Source: Flavobacteriales bacterium
GTDB lineage: Bacteria; Bacteroidota; Bacteroidia; Flavobacteriales; Flavobacteriaceae
Assembly (NCBI GenBank): GCA_011524905.1
Contig: WTJI01000052.1
Coordinates: 1 to 60,778 of the forward strand
Direction of reading: 5' to 3'
Length of the DNA stretch: 60,778 bases
Part shown: positions 18,372 through 25,916 of the stretch, in pieces
Layout of the letters: the number at the start of each line of letters is the position of its first letter
How positions within the stretch are numbered: position 1 is the first letter of the stretch
Made by a program: the position numbers and the translations under genes
Notes under the pieces: model-generated
What the model saw: the letters and a program-made list of their open reading frames with translations, nothing else
Databases searched by the model: none
What the model was told of the DNA's origin: nothing

Positions 18372-18782
18372 ATGAAAAACCAGAGAAGAGACTTCTTAAA
18401 AACAGCTTGTGCCCCAGTAGCACTGACCCTACTTGGAATTCCGTTGACGAATGCATGTAGTAAAGATACCGATGAGGGGGATTTATTCAATGAGGGACCT
18501 TTAGAAATAGACCTTAGTCAAAGTCAATTTCAAGATTTACAAACCGTAAATGGGTGGGTTAACTATCAAGCAAAAAAGTTGCTGCTCTTAAGAGTGAGCA
18601 ACAGCGAAATCTTAGCTTTTAACAATGCCTGTCCACATCAAGGCAACCGCAATGGGTGGTCATTCAAAGGGAATCAATTTGTATGTTCGTTTCACGGAAG
18701 GGAATACAGTGCGAACTGCAACAGTGCGTTGCGGTGTTACAACACCAGTCTTTCTGGGAATATTCTAACAGTTAGTCGTTAG
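18372..18782 (+). CDS. Rieske 2Fe-2S Tat-lipoprotein
   Basis: This small Rieske iron-sulfur protein of 136 residues should sit on a membrane facing the periplasm. The N-terminus holds a twin-arginine motif (QRRDFLK, Arg5-Arg6), a hydrophobic stretch and a lipobox LTNAC with Cys29. The cluster ligands are CPH (Cys87, His89) and CSFH (Cys105, His108). The start at 18372 is chosen over 18345 because the twin-arginine motif then lies at the extreme N-terminus. It is not next to cytochrome b genes, so it is not evidently part of a bc1 or alternative complex III; the electron partner is unknown. The stop interlocks with the next gene in TTAG at 18779-18782. Confidence 0.87.
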   Translation: MKNQRRDFLKTACAPVALTLLGIPLTNACSKDTDEGDLFNEGPLEIDLSQSQFQDLQTVNGWVNYQAKKLLLLRVSNSEILAFNNACPHQGNRNGWSFKGNQFVCSFHGREYSANCNSALRCYNTSLSGNILTVSR

Positions 18783-19360
18783 TTTTTTTTCTTAAGTTGC
18801 CGGCGTTGACGACGCATTCTAGGTGTGCGTCTAGAAGATTGTTGCTGCATTTCTTTCTGTTTCTGCTCTTCTTGTTGTAGTTTGAATTCTTCCCTCAGAT
18901 CTTGCAGCTCACCAGAGGAGATAGTCTCTTGATCACCAGCTTGTATCGCTACATCATCTAGACCAAAACTAGCCTGTGCGGTTTGCTTTCGCATAATCTC
19001 CCTCGCTGTTTTTAGATTGTAATAGATCCCTGGGTCTATGCGTCGGTTATCAACATAATTCTCTTTTTTGACTTTGTCCCAACGGACAAATAAAAATGCT
19101 CCATTAACCGAATCGAATTTGACTCGAAAAACACGAGCATTATTGGACAGTGTTTGATACACTTCAATTTTTTCTGGAACATAGCCCGCAAAATCCAATA
19201 AATCTTCGACAAAAAATTGTTGCCCTTCTCTGGAAGGATCGTTTTCCGGATACAGATACTCCCCTTCCTCAAAGCGCTCCGCTGTATTTTCAGAGTTGTA
19301 TTGTGCTTGAGAAGTATAACACCAAATCAAAAAACTAAAAAGGGTAGACAGGCGTAACAT
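18779..19360 (-). CDS. Secreted protein of unknown function with basic Gln/Arg-rich tail
   Basis: I do not recognise a family. A Sec signal peptide covers residues 1-19 (ending SQAQ). The middle part (about 30-115) looks like a compact folded domain with regular hydrophobic spacing. The last 45 residues are low-complexity, rich in Gln, Glu, Lys and Arg, and end in a run of basic residues. It is the last gene of the operon that runs from 23321, six bases after the YhhN gene, which suggests an envelope role connected to that operon. Confidence 0.75.
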   Translation of the reverse strand: MLRLSTLFSFLIWCYTSQAQYNSENTAERFEEGEYLYPENDPSREGQQFFVEDLLDFAGYVPEKIEVYQTLSNNARVFRVKFDSVNGAFLFVRWDKVKKENYVDNRRIDPGIYYNLKTAREIMRKQTAQASFGLDDVAIQAGDQETISSGELQDLREEFKLQQEEQKQKEMQQQSSRRTPRMRRQRRQLKKKN

Positions 19361-19366
19361 TGTAAA

Positions 19367-20017
19367 TTATTTTTTCAAAGCTAGGGCTTCTTTTTTAAAA
19401 AACAGCACGATAAATAACTGTGCGGTAAGGTAAGTGAGCATTACGCCAGGACCGAAGAAATCCTTTTGAAAATAAAACTGATTGAGAGCAATCATAGAAT
19501 CGGAGAGTACAAACAATAGCGCACCACAAGCAATCCAGCTCCCATTTTGAAGCCGCTGTAGGAAATAGGTCAGACTCAAGATGCCGAAAGAACAAATGGC
19601 CAAGGCATAAACCAAAACCGCAGGGGCTAATTCGCCTAGTGAAGGAATGAGCAGGTACAGTAATACAGATGAATAAATCAAGTAAGGCAAGGAAGCTTTG
19701 AGAAGGTCAAGGCGTTTTTTCTGAATCCGTTCACCCATTTTTAGCGTAAAAATGATTTGTGTCGCCAAAAAATTCCCCAACCCTAGCAAAAAAAACGAAG
19801 TGCCTACACCCAGTAAAAATAAATCTCCTAAAAATGAGAAAAACAATGCAATCAAAACACCTCTGTCTGGCTTGGGGTTGTGACTCACATAAAAGAAAAC
19901 AAGTGCTGGGATTAATAATGGTTTGGTTGCTATACGGAGCCATTCGATTTCGATTATAATTCCCATTATATTCAAACTGCTCAGTATTAAGAATGGAAGC
20001 AATCGCTTAGCAAGCAT
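19367..20017 (-). CDS. YhhN/TMEM86 family membrane protein (lysoplasmalogenase-like)
   Basis: This integral membrane protein of 216 residues has about eight hydrophobic segments. It matches the YhhN family, whose animal member TMEM86 hydrolyses the vinyl-ether bond of lysoplasmalogens. Visible family segments are TKPLLIPALV (about 32-41), FFSFLGDLFLL (about 59-69) and GALLFVLSDSMIALNQF (about 164-180), with the conserved Asp residues in the last two. Bacterial substrates are not settled. Its start directly follows the stop of the TonB receptor gene upstream. Confidence 0.85.
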   Translation of the reverse strand: MLAKRLLPFLILSSLNIMGIIIEIEWLRIATKPLLIPALVFFYVSHNPKPDRGVLIALFFSFLGDLFLLGVGTSFFLLGLGNFLATQIIFTLKMGERIQKKRLDLLKASLPYLIYSSVLLYLLIPSLGELAPAVLVYALAICSFGILSLTYFLQRLQNGSWIACGALLFVLSDSMIALNQFYFQKDFFGPGVMLTYLTAQLFIVLFFKKEALALKK

Positions 20018-22450
20018 CTAAAAACTATAATTTATTTGAAATTCAATATTTCTACCTGTCTCATCGGAATAAAACCGCAAACGATTTAAATAATTTCGAT
20101 AAGATATATTCGTCATGTTTTTCACCCCCAATCTAAAATCCCAATAGGATTTTGGTGACTGATACAAACGTATTTGAGCATTCACATCCCAAAGAGAGAA
20201 TGAAGCAGGAGGAGAACTGATATCAATTGGTGTTGCGACCAACTCACCCGATTCTAAAAGAGTAAAATCAAAATTGTTGTCAGGGAATCTTTTTTGCTGG
20301 GCAGTATATCGATTTTTGAGCGAAAAATACCATCCTTTTTTTTGTTTGGACTCCCATCGTATCTCTTGTATAACGTTGAAAGGCGGAATATCAATAAGCG
20401 GTTGATTGCGCGTTGTGTCTTGGGCATAAATCGCACTGCTTGACCATCTGTAGGATAAAATATTTGTAATCTGATAACGTAGTGCGGCGTCCCAACCCCA
20501 AAAATAGCCAGAAACAGCTCGGTATTGCCAAACAGGAAAAGCGCCTCTGACAGACTGTTTAAAACCAATTGGTTCGTTAATTATATAATTTTTTAAGTGT
20601 GAATAAAATAGGCTTGTCTCGAAGTAAAGTTTGTCAGTGAGTCTTTCCCATCCTAGTAGGAATTTGTGGACTGTTTCTTTGTTTAAGCGTAAATTTCCAT
20701 ATTCAATAGTTGCCAGGGCATGATGCAAACCATCACTAAATAATTCAGATGGATTAGGGGGACGTTGGGAATTTTGAAGGTTAACCAATATGGCATCGTT
20801 AGCCGATAGATTTGCGCGCATCCCTAAACTAGAAGAAAAATTAAAAAAATCTAATTCAAGTGCCGCCAACCATTGATTCCCGAAAGTTGTTATGCTAGCA
20901 TCTGTAAAATCTTCATCGTATCCTCTGTCTATCCAGTCTTGGCGATCATAATACTTTTTGGTCTGATAGAATACTTGATCAAACCGTAGCCCCAGATCCA
21001 AATTAAACCAGTTGTTTGGCTTGTAATTCATATTACTAAAAAATCCAAATTGTTGCCTTTGATAATCTGGAATTAAACGTTTTACTCCAGTGTTTGGATC
21101 AGAATAATTGTCTTGTAACTTACCACTTAATGCAGCAGAAAATTTAAAATTTTCTATTGGTTGATGTAATATATATCCTTCCAAATCATGAGTCCATAAC
21201 TGAAGATCTATAGCTGGTCTGGCCAAATCGTCACCACGCCTGACATCATATTCTTTTCGATGATTCCGTTGTATGTTGTAATTTATTTCCCATTTGGTTT
21301 GATCACTAAGTCGATGAAAATATTGAACTTTTCCATTATGGTGCTGGCTTTCTTGTCTTGGTGCGCCTATTTTGTAGGAAAAAGGTAAAATAATCAAAGG
21401 CTGAGTGAGTCGGATAGCCCTTGCTAAATCCCCAACATTTCCAACATGGGCAGACCGTAAAATTCCAACTCTTGTTTGGTACCAACGATAGCTAGCCTGC
21501 CATCCTTTAGACTTATCCTTTTTTCCCATAGACAATGAGAAAGCCTGTTCTTGTTGACCCGTATTGGTCAGTAAATAATTGGGTGCTTGCTGATCACCCA
21601 TTTGTTGTAGCGTAGTATTGAACTGGATATATTTTCCTTTTCCATTGGCTCCTAATCCCTTAGCAACAATACCTCCACCCCTTCCATTAGACTGATAGCT
21701 GCTACCTAATTTAAAAGAAAGTGTATCTTGAAAAAATTTTGATGCATTTTGAAGTATAATAACCCCACCTGGTGTGTCCCCACCATACCTTAGGGCACCA
21801 CTACCTTTGACTACTTCTATACGATCGGCTGCGTTAATGTCCAGGGTTGGCGCATGGTCGCTACCCCACTCTTGATCTTGTAAACGAGCGCCGTCAACAA
21901 TTATTCCTACTCGTGCACCGGACATCCCATGAATAATTGGTTTGGTTAAGTTACTTCCAGTCTGTAAAACGTTTACACCTGCTAAATCGGCTAAAGCAGT
22001 AGCCAAATCTTCCGTTTGTTTTTCGGATAAATCGTTTTCAGTTAATCCTGTTTGGATGCTACTTTTACTTTGGTTATTATACTGATCTGCAACAATGATT
22101 TCTTCTAAAACATTAATTCGGTGAGACAAACTAAAGATTAAATTCTTTTGAGTGGGTACCGTAATAATCTGCTTTTGTGAGTCACAGTTAAAATGAGAAA
22201 TCACGAGTACATAGGTCCCTGAACAAAGTGCCGAAAAAGAAAAATACCCTAAATCGTCTGAAGAAGTGTTTCTATTGAGCCCCTCTATTTCTATTCGGGC
22301 ATCAATCAAGGGAGTTTTATCAAAATCGTTTAGAATTGCTCCTTCTATGGAGTATCTACATTCATTTTGTCCATAGAGTGATGAAATAAAAAAAAGAAAA
22401 GGACTGATAAAGATCAGTCCTTTTTTAAAAAATTTATTCCACCGTAACAT
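20018..22450 (-). CDS. TonB-dependent receptor, probable metal (zinc-type) importer
   Basis: This outer-membrane receptor has 810 residues: signal peptide 1-27 (ending LYGQ), a carboxypeptidase-like domain (about 30-110), a plug and a barrel with C-terminal Phe. The plug segment KPIIHGMSGARVGIIVDG followed by WGSDHAPTLDI is characteristic of receptors related to ZnuD-type zinc transporters. The upstream His/Cys-rich peptide and acidic lipoprotein genes support a metal substrate, but this is inference. I start it at ATG 22450, which overlaps the upstream lipoprotein gene by 17 bases; the frame is open to 22522. An intrinsic-terminator hairpin (22397-22424) lies within its signal-peptide codons. 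Confidence 0.87.
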   Translation of the reverse strand: MLRWNKFFKKGLIFISPFLFFISSLYGQNECRYSIEGAILNDFDKTPLIDARIEIEGLNRNTSSDDLGYFSFSALCSGTYVLVISHFNCDSQKQIITVPTQKNLIFSLSHRINVLEEIIVADQYNNQSKSSIQTGLTENDLSEKQTEDLATALADLAGVNVLQTGSNLTKPIIHGMSGARVGIIVDGARLQDQEWGSDHAPTLDINAADRIEVVKGSGALRYGGDTPGGVIILQNASKFFQDTLSFKLGSSYQSNGRGGGIVAKGLGANGKGKYIQFNTTLQQMGDQQAPNYLLTNTGQQEQAFSLSMGKKDKSKGWQASYRWYQTRVGILRSAHVGNVGDLARAIRLTQPLIILPFSYKIGAPRQESQHHNGKVQYFHRLSDQTKWEINYNIQRNHRKEYDVRRGDDLARPAIDLQLWTHDLEGYILHQPIENFKFSAALSGKLQDNYSDPNTGVKRLIPDYQRQQFGFFSNMNYKPNNWFNLDLGLRFDQVFYQTKKYYDRQDWIDRGYDEDFTDASITTFGNQWLAALELDFFNFSSSLGMRANLSANDAILVNLQNSQRPPNPSELFSDGLHHALATIEYGNLRLNKETVHKFLLGWERLTDKLYFETSLFYSHLKNYIINEPIGFKQSVRGAFPVWQYRAVSGYFWGWDAALRYQITNILSYRWSSSAIYAQDTTRNQPLIDIPPFNVIQEIRWESKQKKGWYFSLKNRYTAQQKRFPDNNFDFTLLESGELVATPIDISSPPASFSLWDVNAQIRLYQSPKSYWDFRLGVKNMTNISYRNYLNRLRFYSDETGRNIEFQINYSF
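22397..22424 (-). terminator. Intrinsic-terminator hairpin inside the signal-peptide codons of the TonB receptor
   Basis: A perfect 12-base-pair inverted repeat (AAAAGGACTGAT ... ATCAGTCCTTTT) with a four-base loop is followed on the minus strand by a U tract (TTTTCTTTTTTTT counting the stem end). The hairpin begins nine bases after the lipoprotein stop codon and 26 bases after the receptor ATG. It has every mark of an intrinsic terminator for the upstream two genes, yet encodes KGLIFISPF of the receptor signal peptide, so it may set the read-through into the receptor gene. Confidence 0.75.
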
Positions 22451-22973
22451 TAATATCAAGCTGGACATCAGTTTCCCCACCAAAATCAGACCTTGTATTT
22501 CCTGATTTGGTATTGGGTTCATGAATCAAAAAAAGCCGTATAGTAGCTGATCCTGCACGCTCAGCAGTCCATGTTGTTTTGAGTCCAAGGGGGTTTCCTG
22601 AGCTATCTTGTTGATCACTACTAGCTGAATTAATGGTAAGAATTGAACTGCTATTTTCAAAAAAAACATGATGTTCGTCCGCTTCTTCTATTACTTCAGG
22701 GTTAATAGCCTCTACGTCATTAGGATCCGAAGCATTGTAAAAGCTTACAGCTACTGTATAATTGATACCAGAATTTAATTGCATTGCAAAATTGCTGTCG
22801 CCTTCATTCCAGGTGTAGGTATTTGAACCGTTTTCGGAAGAAATATCGATAACAATTCGATTGATTTCTTCCTCTTCATTGATAAGTTCAGGTGTCTCGT
22901 CGTCTGAGCATTGAACAAAAGAAAATAGGGCAAAAAATAATAGGGTGTATTTAGTGTAATTAAATAGTTTCAT
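22434..22973 (-). CDS. Acidic lipoprotein next to metal-type TonB receptor
   Basis: The function is unknown. It is a 179-residue lipoprotein with lipobox FVQC (Cys22), followed by an acidic linker and a beta-rich domain (about 40-178). It resembles small lipoproteins found beside TonB receptors in other flavobacteria, often annotated as type 1 periplasmic-binding-fold proteins; shared features are NEEEEINRIVI and the EEADEHHVFF stretch. It overlaps the receptor start and lies 36 bases after the His/Cys-rich gene. A role in handing a metal to the receptor or tuning it is inferred. Confidence 0.8.
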   Translation of the reverse strand: MKLFNYTKYTLLFFALFSFVQCSDDETPELINEEEEINRIVIDISSENGSNTYTWNEGDSNFAMQLNSGINYTVAVSFYNASDPNDVEAINPEVIEEADEHHVFFENSSSILTINSASSDQQDSSGNPLGLKTTWTAERAGSATIRLFLIHEPNTKSGNTRSDFGGETDVQLDINVTVE

Positions 22974-23009
22974 TACGATTATGTTAGTTATTTAAAAAGG
23001 GTATTCCGT

Positions 23010-23321
23010 CTAAAATAATAACATAGGTGGGCCACGAAGGGGTTTAGAAAATTTTAGTAATGAATTGAAAAAATGCCCAACAAAGGCATCTTGAATTTGC
23101 TTAAAAAAACTAGTGATAAACCCTTTATAAGCGTCAGGAAAGAAGACTCCAATGGAGGTGAAAAACAAACCAGCGTGATCGCAATCAAAATTGGTTTTGT
23201 GCAAGTGGTGTTTGGCACTAACACATTCAATATGTTCATGACTATGAAATAGTTCGACCCAGTGCTCAGCTTGTGCACTAAGGAAAATAAAGGACAATAC
23301 TATGGCTAGGCCTTTTTTCAT
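23010..23321 (-). CDS. Small secreted His/Cys-rich protein, putative metal binder
   Basis: This 103-residue protein has a Sec signal peptide (1-18, ending AQA). Just after it, residues 20-49 carry eight His and two Cys (His20, 26, 28, 30, 38, 39, 41, 49; Cys33, 47), a dense metal-ligand cluster. The C-terminus ends in the motif LRGPP and hydrophobic residues. I recall similar short His/Cys proteins beside TonB receptors in other Bacteroidota, without assigned function. It is the first gene of a five-gene operon, so it could sense or shuttle zinc or copper. Confidence 0.75.
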   Translation of the reverse strand: MKKGLAIVLSFIFLSAQAEHWVELFHSHEHIECVSAKHHLHKTNFDCDHAGLFFTSIGVFFPDAYKGFITSFFKQIQDAFVGHFFNSLLKFSKPLRGPPMLLF

Positions 23322-23379
23322 GTCATAAATGTACTACATTCAACACTAATTAGAAACTCTAAAAATTGAGTAATAAAAA

Positions 23380-25284
23380 TTAGAAGTAGTAACGTTTAAA
23401 AGCCTCCATAGACTGATATTCAGCCATACCTAAATTATTGTATTGTACAGCCGTGTCCCGATTTCGTTCTTCAGCTCTCAGCCAAAACTCACGACTATCC
23501 TCTCCTTGAAACATAACCCGATCTTTTTGCGATTGGTGGTATAGAATTGCGTTTCGTTTTTGCACCACTTGATCTGGACTAATTGGAATGGCCATTTCAA
23601 TTTCATGTAAATCCCATTCTTGCCAGGCACCACGGTATAGCCAAACCCAACAGTCTTTCATAAATGGTTCATTTTTAAGCTGTTTTAAAGCTTCCATTAG
23701 AATTTCTAAACAAATACGATGGGTGCCATGGGGATCGGCCAAATCACCTGCTGCATAAATCTGATGGGGTTGAATGGCTTTAATCAACTTGATGGTTTGA
23801 TCAACATCCAACTGTGTGGGGTCATTTTTTTGCACCCTTCCTGTTTCATAAAATGGTAAATCCATAAAATGAAGCTGTTCGACGGGTAATTGTAAAAAGC
23901 GAGCTGCACCTAAACATTCACTTCTTCGGATGGCTCCTTTTATTTTCCTGATCCTTGGGCTATTGATCTGATGAGCAGCCAACAATTCTTTTTTGATGTC
24001 ATCTATTGTCTCATCTGTGGAAAGAGCCAACTGGTAAACTTCAACATAGCGCATTGCGTCTTCATTGGAAACGGCAATATTCCCTGAGGTTTGGTAGGCC
24101 ACATGAACCTCATGTCCTTGATCGATCAAACGCGCAAAAGTACCTCCCATAGAAATGACATCATCATCTGGGTGTGGACTAAAAATCAGACAACGTTTTT
24201 GAGCTGGCAAAGCCCTTTCAGGTCGATTGTCATCGGTAAAATTCGGTTTTCCCCCAGGCCAGCCTGTAATTGTATGCTGCAACTGATTGAACATCCAAAT
24301 ATTAAGATCGTAGGCCCTTCCTGCCGTGGCCAAAAGGTCAGATAATCCATTTTCATTATAATCGCGTTGGGTCAATTTGAGAATGGATTTTTGAGTTTGC
24401 TGACACAACCATACGATGGCTTTTTTCTTAAGCGAATCTGTCCATTCACAATCTCCTACCAACCAAGGTGCATGAGAGCGTGTTAATTGAGCAGTAGATT
24501 CATTATCGAGCAAACAAGTAGTGTTTGTATGTTCCTGCAAAAAAGTAGCTGGTATCGATTCTGACACAGTCCCCTCGATAGTACGTGCAACGATAGGGGC
24601 TTTGTGCTGTCCCCAGGCCAGTAATATGATTCGCTTGGCATTGAGTATTGTATTAATACCCATAGTAATGGCCTTGGTCGGTACTTTGTCTAAGCCGTTA
24701 AAATCTTTGGCGGCATCTGCTCTGGTCACTGGATCAAGAGATATCAGTCGGGTAGCAGAATTGCGATGTGAACCAGGTTCATTGAATCCAATATGTCCAG
24801 TACGACCAATACCCAATAACTGAAAATCAAGTCCACCCAAAGCGGCAATTTTATCTTCATAGGCTTGGCAGTAAGCCCTGACTTCATCTTGTGGCAAATC
24901 GCCCTTGGGAATGTGAATTTGGTCTGCCGTTATATCGATATGATCAAACAAATGCTCGTGCATAAAATGATAATAACTCTGATGATCATCGGGAGCAATG
25001 GGAACATATTCATCTAGATTAAAAGTGATCACGTTTTTAAAACTCAAGCCTTCCTCCCGGTGCATCTGCACCAAATGTTGATAGACGCCTATGGGAGAAG
25101 AACCCGTAGCCAAACCCAAGACAAAAGGGCGATTCGTACAGTTGCGAATTGATTGGGCAATTTCTTCAGCTACCAATCGTGCTCCAATCGATTCGGAGGC
25201 AACGGTAATATTATGGATTTTCTCAAAACGGGTCTCTTGATATTTCCCTGGTGGAACATAAATCAAATTTGAGGGAGTCGTCAT
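23380..25284 (-). CDS. nagB: Glucosamine-6-phosphate deaminase fused to a PIG-L/LmbE deacetylase domain
   Basis: The N-terminal half (about 15-275) is a NagB isomerase/deaminase that turns glucosamine-6-phosphate into fructose-6-phosphate and ammonia; GLATGSSPIGVY, FNLDEY and GIGRTGHIGFNEPG are present. The C-terminal half is a PIG-L family domain with the metal motif SPHPDDD (369-375) and the later HGTH. Such 630-residue fusions occur in many Bacteroidota. The deacetylase half might free GlcN-6-P from an acetylated or conjugated form, but its substrate is not known. ATG 25284 is preferred over 25356, whose extra residues are Lys-rich and unlike the family. It is divergent from the GMC operon. 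Confidence 0.92.
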   Translation of the reverse strand: MTTPSNLIYVPPGKYQETRFEKIHNITVASESIGARLVAEEIAQSIRNCTNRPFVLGLATGSSPIGVYQHLVQMHREEGLSFKNVITFNLDEYVPIAPDDHQSYYHFMHEHLFDHIDITADQIHIPKGDLPQDEVRAYCQAYEDKIAALGGLDFQLLGIGRTGHIGFNEPGSHRNSATRLISLDPVTRADAAKDFNGLDKVPTKAITMGINTILNAKRIILLAWGQHKAPIVARTIEGTVSESIPATFLQEHTNTTCLLDNESTAQLTRSHAPWLVGDCEWTDSLKKKAIVWLCQQTQKSILKLTQRDYNENGLSDLLATAGRAYDLNIWMFNQLQHTITGWPGGKPNFTDDNRPERALPAQKRCLIFSPHPDDDVISMGGTFARLIDQGHEVHVAYQTSGNIAVSNEDAMRYVEVYQLALSTDETIDDIKKELLAAHQINSPRIRKIKGAIRRSECLGAARFLQLPVEQLHFMDLPFYETGRVQKNDPTQLDVDQTIKLIKAIQPHQIYAAGDLADPHGTHRICLEILMEALKQLKNEPFMKDCWVWLYRGAWQEWDLHEIEMAIPISPDQVVQKRNAILYHQSQKDRVMFQGEDSREFWLRAEERNRDTAVQYNNLGMAEYQSMEAFKRYYF

Positions 25285-25379
25285 CTTTTTTGGTTTTATT
25301 CGTTTGCATGAAGATAATTTTTTTTTTTTGACTTTTCCCATGAACTTAAATTTCATACTTTTAAAGAAATAGATGATAA

Positions 25380-25910
25380 ATGGAGCGCAGAATAGCCTTA
25401 AAATTACTCACCAGTAGTGGTCTGGGTTATGGCTTGCTAACGAGTTTTAGGCCAATTTATACCCCTTCGGGAATCAATAACGAATGGCATGAGCTGCTAG
25501 AGTCTTTTTCCCAACACATACTGGGCGATTACTATAACAACCCACAAGCAGATCTGTCCAAGGGTGTCTTTTTACAATGCTACATATCACAATGCTGGAC
25601 AAAGGAAAACCAAGATTTATTTTGGCAAACAGCAACGGCTTTTCAGCACTACTGTAACAAAGTTTATAACAAAAATTTTGAGAATTTATCTGGTAAGGAT
25701 CAAGAATCTGTTTTAATGGACACCTTTAATTCTAAGAAAAATCTTTTTGAGGGCGATACAGAGTGGGCGATTTTGATCCGGCAAATGGTGCTATTTGATT
25801 TTTTTAGCAGTCAAAAAGGAGCCACAGAAGTACTTCGTCACCTCCCCCTTCCTGGACGGTATGAGGGGCAAATTCCATTACAAGCAGAAGATACGTTATT
25901 TAGACACTAA
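25380..25910 (+). CDS. Small subunit of a GMC dehydrogenase (gluconate 2-dehydrogenase subunit 3 family), Tat-exported
   Basis: This 176-residue protein starts with a twin-arginine type signal (MERRIALKLLTSSGLGYGLL), followed by a helical domain of the gluconate 2-dehydrogenase subunit 3 family. In related dehydrogenases (gluconate, glucose, glucoside 3-dehydrogenases) this subunit carries the Tat signal for the signal-less flavin subunit and helps it fold. The FAD subunit gene follows after six bases, which fits. The end of the protein (LPLPGRYEGQIP) is also family-like. Confidence 0.84.
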   Translation: MERRIALKLLTSSGLGYGLLTSFRPIYTPSGINNEWHELLESFSQHILGDYYNNPQADLSKGVFLQCYISQCWTKENQDLFWQTATAFQHYCNKVYNKNFENLSGKDQESVLMDTFNSKKNLFEGDTEWAILIRQMVLFDFFSSQKGATEVLRHLPLPGRYEGQIPLQAEDTLFRH

Positions 25911-25916
25911 TTATTT

